A model generated the notes under the pieces. That model had not been told where the DNA came from and searched no databases. It saw only the letters and a list, made by a program, of their open reading frames with translations. Positions 51,095-61,014 of a stretch of DNA of 64,000 nt are shown here, piece after piece. The stretch covers positions 133,765,917-133,829,916 of the forward strand of contig CP136066.1 of the NCBI GenBank assembly GCA_032622095.1. The letters run 5' to 3'. Both the position numbers and the translations under genes were made by a program. This stretch comes from Siphonodentalium dalli (Eukaryota > Mollusca > Scaphopoda > Gadilida > Siphonodentaliidae). Within the stretch, counting starts at the first letter, position 1. Every line of letters begins with the position of its first letter.

Positions 51095-54000
51095 TTAACT
51101 AGTAACATCCAAATCAGGTTGAATCATTCCAGAGCTCAGGACATCTACTAGACTATGGAAATTGGCACCTGCCTTGGTCATACAGTCCGATATCTGTCTA
51201 CTTGCAGCAATCCATTTCACTTCCACTTCGCCTTTTTCAACACTTTCCTTGATGCTGGCCAACTCAACTCTCAACCGTTTTTCAGATACTAGTTTAGTAG
51301 AGTGAATGTTCTCATACAGTGATTTGTTGTCTGTCATACAGACAATTGGAATGTTCTGTTTTTCAGGAACAATTTCCTTAAGAATGTTCTGTACATATAT
51401 ACATAAATCTATCCCATCAACTAGAGCTAGTGCTTCTGCGGCCAAAGTGCTTTTAACCACTCTCCTTATTTTCTTTGAGAACCATGCAATAGGGCAGCAC
51501 ATGTGATTTCCACCACGAAAAAACAGAATTGAACCTCCAGCGCTAGAAACTCTGTCTGATAAATTGGCATATGATGCGTCAGAATACACCACAATCTCAA
51601 TGTTGTCAAGACTGCCCAAACTTGGAAACATCATTTTATACTGATTATTCTTGGCTTTTCGGATCACTTTGTTAATCTTTTTGCCTAGTTTACAAGGATT
51701 CTCTTCACTTGTGGTGCTAAGATCTAGTATGTCAAAGCTGAGATCTGGCCTGGTTTGTGTGGCGATCCAATGTAACTGTCCAATGATTACACTGAGAAGT
51801 CGGTCTTGTCTGGAAACAGAACTAACTTGCTGTAATTCCTCAATATAATTGTTCTGATGAAGTTGAATGGTGTCATTATTTTGTGTGATATCCAGTCCAA
51901 TATACTTAAATATCTTGTCCTGTTTTTTTCCACACTGAAACCTAGACATAACATTGTCTACCACATTCTTCTTAAAATCTCCTGTACCTGCCCACAGGAA
52001 ATCGTCCACGTGCATCAAAAATAAACCACTTAAATTTTCTCCATCTTTAAAGTAGAACAGTGAAGGGTCCATTCTTGATTGAACACATCCCAGTTTGATC
52101 AGTTCTCCTCTCACACTCAAAAACCAGTGTCTCGAAGCATCGACCAATCCATATACACACTTTTTTAATTTCCACACCTGCTGTCTATCGTGGAGAGCTT
52201 CTTCTGGTGGTCGCACAAATATGTCTCTATCTATGTTTCTCCCCTGCAGAAATGCAGATTTTACATCAATGGAATGAATCATATATTTTAATGTTGAAGA
52301 AAGCACAAGAAACAGTCGAAGACATTCTTTGTGAACTGTAAGAGAGTCAGTTTTTGTATCAATCACTTCTTGAAATCCTCTTATCACTAGTCTTGCTTTC
52401 ACAGCTGTTTCACCATTCACCTCTTTTTCCGTTATAACCCATCTGGTAGTCACACATTCTTGGTTAGTATACGTCATTTCTTCGTATACTTGAAATTCTT
52501 TCCAGTTATCAAGTTCTTTCTGTTTTGCCAATCTGACAATTTCTTGTTTGTGCTCTTTCGAGGGAACCGTCACAATATTACTTTCCTCTTCATCATCTGA
52601 TACTAACTCCCATTCTTCCACATCATTACTGAAACTCAATCCGATCATTTCTGCATTGCTTTCTTCTTTCAAATTCATATATGCCCAGTTCTTTCCAGTA
52701 GCATTGCCACCTCTGCTAATCACTTTAGCTTTCCTCCATCGGTCACTTCCTTTCATCTTAAATTTAATTTCTGTATTCAGTTGCGGTAGCTGTTTAGATG
52801 TAACTTGCTCTGATGATACACTAGTTTTACTAACTGTCTGATCATTACTTGCTGACATTTGCTGGTTATCACTTACATCATTATTGGGCATACCAGCATC
52901 ATCTTCTTGCTTATCATCATCTGAAGGTAACTTGATACTTTCTTTATCTGTTTTTTCATCTTCTGTGTTGCCAACCTCTGTAACTGTTCTGAATTCATCG
53001 CCACATCTGGTTAGCCGGCAGGGATGGACACGAACATACACACTTCCATGTCTCACAAATACAACTTTTGCATCTTGTCCAATTACCACTGCTGGACCTT
53101 TCCACTTATTGTCATTGTCTCTTTTATAATACACTCTGTCTCCATTTACAAAAAATTCTTGGGATGCTCTGATTTGATGTCTCAAGGCTTTTCTGATTCT
53201 TTCAGATGACTCTGTTTGTATAAAAGAGCGTCTACTAGAATGAAGGGCATTCAGATGTCTTGCAAATGTTTCAGAGATGGTAGTGTTCTCTAATGCTGGC
53301 GGTTTGTCGGTTAACACAGAAGGTAGATTGGGATTCTTGCCAAAAACCAACTGGTATGGACTCCATCCATAAACCATGCTTAACGAGTTCTTGGCATTGA
53401 TGGCCCACACCAAAGCAACTTCAAGATTCAACTTAGGATGATCTTCAAGAATTTTTGCCACACAATCATCCACTACCGCATGATTTCTTTCGCATAAACC
53501 ATTTTGCCAAGGACTGTATCCGGTTGTGTTAAGCATCTCAATGTTCAAGTTCTGACACATGTCACTAAAAACTTCATTTGCAAATTCCCCGCCATTGTCA
53601 GCAAGAAATTTCTTGGGTGCACCCATTCCACTCCCAATCCAAAGAGTCATGACCTTCTCTACTATCACTTCAGGTGTCTTCCTCTTTATCACAGCCGCTA
53701 GACTGAAGCGCGTAGCCATGTCAATCATATGTAGAAAATACAGTCCTGGTGACCACACCTTTAAATCAAGTGCTACTGCTTCATTAAATTCTGTTGCCAT
53801 AGGTAAGGAAACTGCTGGTCGTACTGGAGTCTTTTTGTACATCTTACAGGTTTCACAAGAATCAGTCACTTTATCCACACACTTCAAATGACCATCAGCA
53901 TATCCACCAGCATCTTTCAGCAATGATTTCAGTCTTTTTGCTGATGGATGAGCAAATTGCTTGTGCAACTTCAGAATCACCTTTTCCTTGTCTTGTTCAG

Positions 54001-55435
54001 ACACTGAAGCAACAAGTGCTTCCGCAGTCTCATTAACATTAACTGATACATGACCAATCGGAACACAATAATGTCCTGATGTTGTACATTGTAACTGAAC
54101 CTGCCTTCCAAATATGAGTGCACTATCATTTTCCAAGTCCAGTACCATCCTTGCTTTTTTCATGGCATCCTTACTGAGGAGCAAGGGAATGTCACTTTTC
54201 ACAACATCGGTCTCTATTTCACATTCCATTCCTGCAAGCAAACATGGAATTGTAACTCTCCCTTCCGATTTCAGAACAGTTCCACCTCCAAATTTGAAAA
54301 TCTTGTCACTTGAAGAGTATTTCACTTTCTCTCGATCAGCAACAGTCAGAGAATCAACATAGCAGTTTATCCAAGCTCTACCGGTAACTGTTGCACTACA
54401 GGCACTGTCTAAAATAGCTGCATTCCGAGCTTCTGTAGCAAGCATAACAGACTCAATCCCTCTGCTTCCTGTGAACAGAACAGCATTTTGAACAGGCTTA
54501 GCCATATTCTCATATGAATGAGGACAGTTTTTTACAAGGTGTCGAATAGAGTCACAACTGAGGCACCTCAGTGGCAAGCCATCAGGCCCACTAGGATTGA
54601 TGGATTTGGTGGACTTAGGAGTAACATCAGTCCTGTTATGAGAATATTGTCCATGCTGATCGACCGAATTATTGTTCCAACGCCCAGTAACATCAGTTCT
54701 GTTATGAGAATATTTCCCATGCTGATCGACCGAATTATTGTTCCAACGCCCTCTGTTTGTCCTCTGCCTTTGTCCTCTGAAGTAACCACGTCCACTCACT
54801 CTCCCCGCATAATTTACTTCTTCAGCCACCATGCAGGATGGTTCCACTTTAATGTTCAAACCAAGATCACATTTACTAGCTGAGGCTGCGTGTTGACCGA
54901 AAAACTTTTTTAGAGAATCACGCATTTGCTTGAACAAAGTTTCAACTTTGGCATAGTCCACACCAGTTAATGCTAACTGCCTATCTTTCATCTCCAGATT
55001 AGATGCTTCCAAGAGCTTGAATGCAAACACAGACTGAGGGAGCTCCATTTTATGTTTCTTTGTCAGGTTATAAAGTTTTTCAAATTCTGTGACAAAGTTA
55101 TCCATAGACTCTGATGTACGTTTATATCTGTCAAATGAAGTGTAGATCTCGTATGCTTCACTCAAATCATCTTTTTTGAAAATCGAGTCCAGGAACTTAA
55201 TTAGCTTGTCCAGACCATCATCAGTATTCAGTTCCGCTACACTTAAGTCACTGAAAACTTTATCACGCACACCACTGCTGTCATCTTCAGGAAACGATAA
55301 TGCGACCGCTAGACCTTGTTTCTTTTTGTCCACATCAGTAATTGTTTTCCACGCCTTAAGTTCTTCCACCCATCGGTTGTATGGCTTCTTGTCTGAGAAA
55401 ATGGGAGGGACTTTATAATTAACCGAAGACGCCAT
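51095..55435 (-). CDS. Copia Gag-Pol polyprotein, 1446 aa
   Basis: One frame encodes the structural Gag and all enzymes of a Ty1/copia retrotransposon, with no frameshift or stop between Gag and Pol. I chose the ATG at 55433-55435; the open frame extends eight codons further, but only a GTG is there. Residues counted from that Met: Gag ~1-310, with an RG-rich patch (~211-230), a duplicated 22-residue segment (229-250, 251-272) and a CCHC zinc knuckle (Cys291 to Cys304, C-x2-C-x4-H-x4-C). Protease follows with DSA (Asp343). Integrase has the HHCC zinc-binding residues (His491, His496, Cys527, Cys530) and the DD35E triad Asp557, Asp613, Glu649. A GPY/F-like module lies at ~763-808, then an acidic linker. 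Reverse transcriptase has Asp1057 and the V-D-D box (Asp1144, Asp1145). RNase H has Asp1286, Glu1334, Asp1369 and Asp1417. All catalytic residues are present, so it could be active. Antisense frames inside it are shadows. Confidence 0.95.
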   Translation of the reverse strand: MASSVNYKVPPIFSDKKPYNRWVEELKAWKTITDVDKKKQGLAVALSFPEDDSSGVRDKVFSDLSVAELNTDDGLDKLIKFLDSIFKKDDLSEAYEIYTSFDRYKRTSESMDNFVTEFEKLYNLTKKHKMELPQSVFAFKLLEASNLEMKDRQLALTGVDYAKVETLFKQMRDSLKKFFGQHAASASKCDLGLNIKVEPSCMVAEEVNYAGRVSGRGYFRGQRQRTNRGRWNNNSVDQHGKYSHNRTDVTGRWNNNSVDQHGQYSHNRTDVTPKSTKSINPSGPDGLPLRCLSCDSIRHLVKNCPHSYENMAKPVQNAVLFTGSRGIESVMLATEARNAAILDSACSATVTGRAWINCYVDSLTVADREKVKYSSSDKIFKFGGGTVLKSEGRVTIPCLLAGMECEIETDVVKSDIPLLLSKDAMKKARMVLDLENDSALIFGRQVQLQCTTSGHYCVPIGHVSVNVNETAEALVASVSEQDKEKVILKLHKQFAHPSAKRLKSLLKDAGGYADGHLKCVDKVTDSCETCKMYKKTPVRPAVSLPMATEFNEAVALDLKVWSPGLYFLHMIDMATRFSLAAVIKRKTPEVIVEKVMTLWIGSGMGAPKKFLADNGGEFANEVFSDMCQNLNIEMLNTTGYSPWQNGLCERNHAVVDDCVAKILEDHPKLNLEVALVWAINAKNSLSMVYGWSPYQLVFGKNPNLPSVLTDKPPALENTTISETFARHLNALHSSRRSFIQTESSERIRKALRHQIRASQEFFVNGDRVYYKRDNDNKWKGPAVVIGQDAKVVFVRHGSVYVRVHPCRLTRCGDEFRTVTEVGNTEDEKTDKESIKLPSDDDKQEDDAGMPNNDVSDNQQMSASNDQTVSKTSVSSEQVTSKQLPQLNTEIKFKMKGSDRWRKAKVISRGGNATGKNWAYMNLKEESNAEMIGLSFSNDVEEWELVSDDEEESNIVTVPSKEHKQEIVRLAKQKELDNWKEFQVYEEMTYTNQECVTTRWVITEKEVNGETAVKARLVIRGFQEVIDTKTDSLTVHKECLRLFLVLSSTLKYMIHSIDVKSAFLQGRNIDRDIFVRPPEEALHDRQQVWKLKKCVYGLVDASRHWFLSVRGELIKLGCVQSRMDPSLFYFKDGENLSGLFLMHVDDFLWAGTGDFKKNVVDNVMSRFQCGKKQDKIFKYIGLDITQNNDTIQLHQNNYIEELQQVSSVSRQDRLLSVIIGQLHWIATQTRPDLSFDILDLSTTSEENPCKLGKKINKVIRKAKNNQYKMMFPSLGSLDNIEIVVYSDASYANLSDRVSSAGGSILFFRGGNHMCCPIAWFSKKIRRVVKSTLAAEALALVDGIDLCIYVQNILKEIVPEKQNIPIVCMTDNKSLYENIHSTKLVSEKRLRVELASIKESVEKGEVEVKWIAASRQISDCMTKAGANFHSLVDVLSSGMIQPDLDVTS
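54621..54752 (-). repeat. 66-bp tandem duplication inside gag
   Basis: Two 66-bp copies (54621-54686 and 54687-54752) differ at only a few bases. They encode two 22-residue segments starting GRWNNNSVDQHG just before the zinc knuckle. The frame is preserved because 66 is a multiple of three. The low divergence suggests a recent event in this lineage. Confidence 0.92.
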
Positions 55436-55594
55436 GAGTCCAAACTGACCGCTATACACTGCTCTATGTCCGTAATCACGCTACGCTGTCACTAAACTGT
55501 AATGTCGCTAATATTAAGACACTGCATCCATATACGCTATGATTTCATCACATCAGGTAGAATCCTCTGCATGTGGTCCTCGCTCCTGCTTCCA
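55436..55594 (-). other. Retrotransposon leader with candidate primer-binding site
   Basis: A 159-bp untranslated leader between the 5' LTR and the first ATG. In element sense the base run directly after the LTR begins TGGAAGCAGGAGCGAGG (plus strand 55578-55594). Starting with TGG it could pair with the CCA end of a tRNA, as primer-binding sites do. I could not match it to a particular tRNA. Confidence 0.55.
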
Positions 55595-55703
55595 TGAAAA
55601 GTTGATATTTATTCATTGCTCATAAGTATTAAAGACTCCAGCACCTACAAGGTAAATGCCTTACATTAATAGTATAAAGTGGTAAACATATATGAACATA
55701 ACA
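55595..55703 (-). promoter_or_regulatory. 5' LTR of the copia element, 109 bp (promoter-bearing)
   Basis: TG...CA ends; 109 bp against 106 bp for the partner LTR. In element sense a TATA-like TTTATACT (plus strand 55671-55678) lies ~27-34 bases from the LTR start, and AATAAA (55608-55613 on the plus strand as TTTATT) near its end. Promoter and polyadenylation functions must be packed into about 100 bp, or extend into the leader. Functions are inferred from LTR biology. Confidence 0.85.
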
Positions 55704-55708
55704 ACACC
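55704..55708. repeat. Target-site duplication ACACC (right copy)
   Basis: Matches 50704-50708 exactly; see the left copy. Confidence 0.9.
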
Positions 55709-56530
55709 TGGGGCTTTTGAGACAACTGTCACTTCATGATCACATTTCACAGGTATATGTTAGAAACAATATTTATGAGCATTAGTGGTAAAAACATTTT
55801 TTTTTTTATAGAAAATTTTGACTTTTTCTCAAATATCAATAAAAAGATTAGGGTCGGCGGGTTATTTTTAGGGTCGGTCGATGTACGGAAACATAGCAAT
55901 TTTTTTTTTGGCTTAACAACACATCGCGACACATATAATAATAACACGATAAAGGTGTTTAATTACGAGAACTGCGATGTATTTCGGCGAAGTTTTGCAT
56001 TCGCAGTGTTCTCCCATAACGCGACAAACTTCAAAAGCCGCGATCGAATTCATGATCGCTTTGCCTGTGCAAACTTTATATACCACCGTTGCGTATCTAT
56101 GCGTTGTCAATGAGTTACCACGTTATCGATCTTGTGCTATGCTTCTGTTTACATGTGACAATCATGTGATCGGACTGATGATCACGTGACTTCGTCTACA
56201 ACACAAAATCTTCGGCTAACTTCGGAATTTTTTTTAATCGTTATAAAAATAACGATTGGCGGCCGAATTTTAGATTATATGCGCCCAATGGACATTTTAT
56301 ATATATACTATCGGTATACTGAAGTACTGACTGTTGTAGTCATCAGTCCCAGTCTTCTCATTCTTTACAGTCCGGTGATCGACCCCAGAGTCATTGACTG
56401 TCTTGTTTACATGTCCACATAACTTAGAAAATTTAGCGTCCGCCAATAATAACATTTCCAATAATACAATTTTATAGTGTCACTTCCATTGTTTGTGTAC
56501 AGTTCATAAAAGCACACCGGGCATATTTTG
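55709..56530. other. Non-coding stretch with a relatively CpG-rich patch and a perfect hairpin
   Basis: Around 55970-56210 CpG dinucleotides are denser than in the surroundings, and a CACGTG box occurs at 56183-56188. This could be remnant promoter-like DNA, but no transcript start is visible. A perfect 9-bp-arm hairpin, AATCGTTAT with loop AAAA, lies at 56236-56257 and is followed by 'ggcggccgaattttag'. The 125-codon frame at 55736 has no recognised domain. Confidence 0.35.
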
Positions 56531-57519
56531 GCATGCCCAGCGCAGCTCTTGTGTTTCATTTCCGGATGAGTAAGTCTGAACTGAATGACATTTGGTATGT
56601 GGGTTTCAGAGCTGTTAAGTTTCACGGATTGTCCGTGAGACTCCCGGATTGCCACGGCAATTCCGCAAATACAGATACCCCCCAATATCTCCCGGATTCA
56701 GCAAAACCCCGCATTCAGATCCCCAAAAAACGATGTTTTCTTATTTTTCGAAATCGTTAAATTGCCAGGATTTCCCAAATGACAGGGATTTCCTTATTTC
56801 CGGTACCGTAAATACCCACTCATCAACATTAGCTGTTAATGTTCCCTCTGATGGAAGACTGATATTAATTGATTTTCATACTCTGGTGAAGCCACACACA
56901 TAAAAGGGTGTTATAGTATACAATACGTATAATCACAAGTGTGCAGCTGTATTGTTAGCCCTCATTGATGAACAGATCTTAGTAACGGATTAGTGGTACG
57001 CATTGTGAATGGAACGTGTCCATTTCATTTGCGGGTAAAATTGTAACACGTTGTCAATTTGTACTTTTATTTCGTTTTCATCCATTCATGTCCGGTTGTA
57101 ACCTTTGTAATCCGGGTTCGTTTTTACTTATTTTAAACAAAGTTTGTGCTTCTTAAAATTTGTTAATAAATTGTGGAATGTGTGCATTTCTTTTGGGGGT
57201 TAAACAGTAAGACGAGTCCATTTTGTAGTTTATTCCGATAATGTACTTTCGGTTTCGCGCATATCTGGCTGTATCCAGTGAAATTCTGAGTATTTTTGAC
57301 TTAGTTTATACGAAGTGTCTGCTTCTTTCTCTTCAATAAATAGTGGTATCTCCCACTCACAGCAGCTCTATTACAATTACAACTACCATCAGGACATTCA
57401 TTACCATTGTATTTAGGTAAAAAATAAACACAAACAGAAACTCATTAAAACTATGTAATCTTCATCATAAAAATGATTTTTGGAACATGAACATATTTGG
57501 GCATACCTCCTGTAAAAAT
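56531..57519. other. Non-coding stretch, repeat fragments only
   Basis: 'gcccagcgcagctcttgtg' (56536) matches the end of the monomer element at 62985-63003, so a broken end of that family is present. A small palindrome, TCACGGATTGTCCGTGA, sits at 56622-56638. The rest is AT-rich and I recognise no exon. Confidence 0.4.
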
Positions 57520-58041
57520 CTCCTTGATTGACATTTTCAAAACTTAACAGGTCTGGTGGGTTTACTAGCGCAAAATACAGGTCAAGTTCAAATTTGGGTG
57601 CCGCTGCCAAATCTCACCAGAGTTTCGGCCATTTTTGTTGTAATTTGTACTCAATTTTCATTTCTGGATGATAACTTTAGTAAGTCTAAACTGAATGGAA
57701 CGAAATTTGGTATGTGAGTTTACTGTCCCAAAATACAGGTCAAGTTTGAATTTGGGTTTCATCCACCACTTTTTGCCGGAGTTACTGTCCTTGTCGACTT
57801 AGAATTTGCCAATTATTTTAGTTTCCAGATAAGTTTAGTTTTAGTTGGCTGTTTTAAAATTTGGTATATGGATTTCTCATCTGAAAATATAGGTCAACCA
57901 GAGTTATGGTCGTTGTTGAGTTATAATTTGACAATTTTTTGGTTTCTGGGTGATAGCTTTAGTTATAGTTATGTTTGTTTTCAAATTTGGCATATGGATT
58001 CTGTTGGATGGATTCTGTTGGATTTGGTCCACCAATTTTTA
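57520..58041 (+). repeat. Degraded ~170-bp monomer block
   Basis: At least three decayed monomers with 'aaatttggtatgtg', 'caggtcaagtt.aaatttggg' and 'tgataactttag'. They belong to the same family as 62047-63003 and 1-245 (the latter inverted). No head hairpin is visible here. Confidence 0.65.
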
Positions 58042-58310
58042 TGTTTACCCATACCATAGTATGGTAAACAATACTAAACATAGTGTTGACGTCCGGATTG
58101 ACCACTCGTCGTTCGTCCGTCTGTCTGTCTGTCCGTCGACAATTTACGCATGGTGCGATAACTCAAACATTTTCTATCTGATCAGAGCCAAATTTTGAAT
58201 ATGAATTTTTGGGCCCAAAAAGACAGAACGAGTTCGAATATGGGTTTAATCCAACTATTTTTAACTGAGTTATTTTTTTTTTTAATTCAATTTAGATTGA
58301 ACACCATTAT
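58042..58310 (+). repeat. Hairpin/GTCC/monomer element (type 2), short copy
   Basis: The head hairpin at 58042-58070 has arms TGTTTACCCATAC and GTATGGTAAACA (one bulged C). It is followed by 'gttgacgtccggattgacca', a GTCCGTCTGTCTG tract (about 58108-58137), and a single monomer with 'gataactcaaacatttt' and 'gagttcgaatatgggttt'. A second copy of the family begins at 59876. Confidence 0.75.
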
Positions 58311-59329
58311 AGCTCTGCCAAGGGTACCCCGAGTCACCACACCAAATTTAGTTTAAATCAGTCCAAAATCTTGAGTTAATTACTGGTAAATTTGTTTGGA
58401 GCGATATTAAACCCAATTCTCCAATTCCATCCCATGCCTTTTGACTACTATTAATATGGCTATATCATTTTCTGATGTCTCTTATGCCAATACTCAATAA
58501 AGAAAGCTACATGTATGGTATCTAATTTAAAAAATGGTGCCTCATTGCACAGCTGCGTATATCAATCTACAGATGGTCTGAGGTCATTATAAATGTTATT
58601 GGTTTAATACAGATGCCAAGGTTTAGCATAAACAATGCCAGTGATTAGTTGACAGCTCTGCTATGTAATTGATATTACTGGGTCAGCAGTGGTAGGCCTA
58701 TCTTGATGGCTGTGTTGTTGTTGGTAGAATTTTCACATGTTCTAGCATTTTAGCTTTAAATTCAGATCTCGGGGTGGGTTACCAATGTTGAAATTAAGGC
58801 AATATTCACTGTATTTGTGAATATATTTCGAAATTTCCGGTTGTTATGCATCCATAAATAAGTTCTGATCGTTTGAATGGTTACATATTGAGCCTCTGCA
58901 GATTATTTATTTTTTGACTCCATTGTATTTTTTTACGATCACAATAAATTTCTATTGCTTTTGAAGTTAGAGGGTTTGATAGCTTGACAACTTTGGTAGA
59001 AAATATATGAAGTAAAACAATCTCCCAATTACAATATCTTACACTTCTAGATTACAGACCTATATGGCGAAAGTACATTTAGATAAATTGGTGTTCCTAC
59101 ATAGAAATTATTTACTGGATTTTTCCCTTAGTAGCTACTGGCTCCAATCCCCCAACCCCTAACGGAAACCCTGATATTGGTATATTCTTGGTAAATTATT
59201 AATAATTTATTGACCATTTCTGAATTATAACATACTACTAAATGCCTTACTGACTTTGAATACGCTTCTGTAATTTGATAGAAGAAAAACAGTGGGAATT
59301 TATAGTCAAAGCCTTCAGTTTATGTGATG
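58311..59329. other. Non-coding stretch, nothing recognised
   Basis: AT-rich, no clear repeat structure or exon that I can support. If the plus-strand exon at 63844 has upstream partners, part of this may be intron. Confidence 0.35.
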
Positions 59330-59545
59330 AAAAGGCCTATTACCATCGTCCATCGGTAATTCTGTTGGCAATTTGATTGTCTTCTGTAATATTACCAGTG
59401 ATTTGCAACCTGACTATTAGTAATTTCACAGGTAGATTGATACTTGACCATCGGTAATTTTCCATATCGTCATCAGTAATTTCATAGGTAATTTGATTGT
59501 CATCGGTAATATTACCGGTAATTTGCTAAATGACCGGTAATTTCA
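59330..59545 (+). repeat. Degenerate 'atcggtaattt' simple-repeat block
   Basis: The motif 'RTAATTT', often preceded by 'atcg' or 'atca', recurs irregularly every ~15-30 bp (for example 59355, 59449, 59480, 59494). A similar block lies at 63612-63775 in the same orientation. Confidence 0.6.
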
Positions 59546-59549
59546 CAAA

Positions 59550-59719
59550 ATTGACCTAAAAATGTAGGAATAAAAGCTCTGACAGAATTATACATGTTGT
59601 GGAAAATTTCTAAGTCGAAAAAGGGGAGGGGGGGTGGGAATAACTTTTGGTGGATCCCCCCTTTTTCGCAACATGTATAATTTTGTGCCGAGCTTTTATT
59701 CCTACATTTTTAGGTCAAT
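59550..59719. repeat. Long palindrome (170 bp)
   Basis: The outer arms 'attgacctaaaaatgtagga' and 'tcctacatttttaggtcaat' are perfect reverse complements. The similarity continues inward through 'aaaagctc'/'gagctttt', 'atacatgttg'/'caacatgtat' and 'cgaaaaagggg'/'ccccctttttcg'. Each arm matches part of the Helitron-like family at 63008-63608, so two copies lie head to head. Confidence 0.85.
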
Positions 59720-59728
59720 TTTTTTAAA

Positions 59729-59875
59729 ACTTGGCACTGATATTTAGTACCATGGGAACCTGTGCACATGCGATTATGAGGTCTGTCCGACATTTTTTGG
59801 TGGAGTTATCCCCCTTTTTCGACTTTTTTTGCAACATGCATAATTTTGTCTTGAGCTTTTATTCCTACATTTTTA
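59729..59875 (+). mobile_element. Truncated Helitron-like family copy
   Basis: From 'cttggcactgatatttagta' to 'gagcttttattcctacattt' it matches the first half of the copies at 63008 and 63288. It stops where the type 2 hairpin element begins at 59876, so the 3' half is missing or was displaced. Confidence 0.65.
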
Positions 59876-61010
59876 TGTGTACCCATACTATGTATGGTAC
59901 ACATAATGCTGACGTCCGGATCAACCATCCTTCGTCCGTCCGTCTGTCCGTCCGTCTGTCCGTCCGTCTGTCCGTCCGTAGACACTTGCTATTCGATTAC
60001 TGGAGTATCTTTTATCGGATCATGTTCAAATTTCATGTGCATGTTTACAATGACACACCCCTCACCTGTATAGTTTTTGGTATAGATCGATTGATTTAGA
60101 AATTATTAACACTTTGCATCCACACATGGGCATGTGCTATCCGATGCAATAACCCAAGTGTTTTTTGTCCGATTGTGTTCATATTTGAAATGTAGGTTTA
60201 TGATGACACACCCCTCACCTGTATAGTTTTTGGTATCGATCAGTTGATCGATTTAGAAAATAATTAACCCTGCGCACAAATTCTATCTGATGCATCTAAG
60301 TCAAACAATTTGCTTATGATCTGCCTCATATTTCTTACCTAGGTCTTTGTTAGCACGTTCTTTATCTGTATGGATTTTGGTATCGTTTTGTTAACCCTTT
60401 TCACACTTATGTTTACTTAGTACTCGCGCAAGCTGCTATGACTCAAAACATTTTTCATCTGATCTACACCAAATTTGGTACATGTGGTCCTCACCCCGAA
60501 ATACAGATCAAGTTCAAATTTGGGTTTGATCCGATATATTTTAACAGAGTTATGGCCCTTTATAATTCAAGTAATTTACTACCTATTGTATATGCCCTGT
60601 GAGAATTTAAGACAAACAACTTTACACAGTAATCTGCATTATTGGAATCAGAAAATGACACTGGATACTCTTTGCTAAACCACTGCTGCTACCAGAGGCT
60701 GTCAAATTTAAGTGATTGATGATACTTTACTCCAGTTTGTGTGCAATAGTAATTTAACCCAACCTGTTGAAACATGTTCATGGCATTAATACAAATAGTC
60801 CATTGTCCATGTGAAGGATGTTCTGGAGCATGGCTGTTTAGAGAATTGTTGTTTACAGAGACACTGTTTTATTTTGAGAAAAAAATTTATCCACACATTA
60901 GTTCCATCATATGATGTCATTGAAAATTATTAACACTCTCCACACATCATATGTTCATTCTCCTATTCTATGTCCAGGTTGATCGTGATCCACTTTCACT
61001 TGCATGTATT
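59876..61010 (+). repeat. Hairpin/GTCC/monomer element (type 2), long copy
   Basis: The head hairpin at 59876-59903 has arms TGTGTACCCATAC and GTATGGTACACA (one bulged C, loop TAT). It is followed by 'gctgacgtccggatcaacca' and a GTCCGTCCGTCTG tract (59936-59979). Then come degenerate monomers marked by 'cacccctcacctgtatagtt' (about 60055, 60207) and 'gatcgatttagaaa'. Beyond ~60650 the monomers become hard to follow, and further fragments occur to ~61620. The 3' boundary is uncertain. Confidence 0.65.
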
Positions 61011-61014
61011 TCAG

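Larger units (their letters stand above)
50709..55703 (-). mobile_element. Complete Ty1/copia LTR retrotransposon, 4995 bp
   Basis: The element lies on the minus strand: 5' LTR at 55595-55703, leader, one Gag-Pol frame, ~280-bp 3' untranslated part, 3' LTR at 50709-50814. The LTRs start TG and end CA, differ only by a 3-bp indel, and are flanked by a 5-bp ACACC duplication. The domain order protease-integrase-reverse transcriptase-RNase H is diagnostic for Ty1/copia. The uninterrupted frame and near-identical LTRs point to a recent insertion that may still be competent. The very short LTRs and the sequence style suggest one of the animal (GalEa- or CoMol-like) copia lineages. That lineage placement is inference from memory and not a phylogeny. 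Confidence 0.95.

Noticed and set aside
51306-55418. Plus-strand frames opposite the copia coding region
   Set aside because: Shadows of the Gag-Pol frame without their own domains.
55457-55459. Start of the copia polyprotein eight codons upstream of the chosen Met
   Set aside because: The codon is GTG; the first ATG in frame is 55433-55435.
55736-56113. 125-codon plus-strand frame
   Set aside because: AT-rich start with poly-T/A runs, no recognised domain, overlapped by other open frames; not convincing as a gene.
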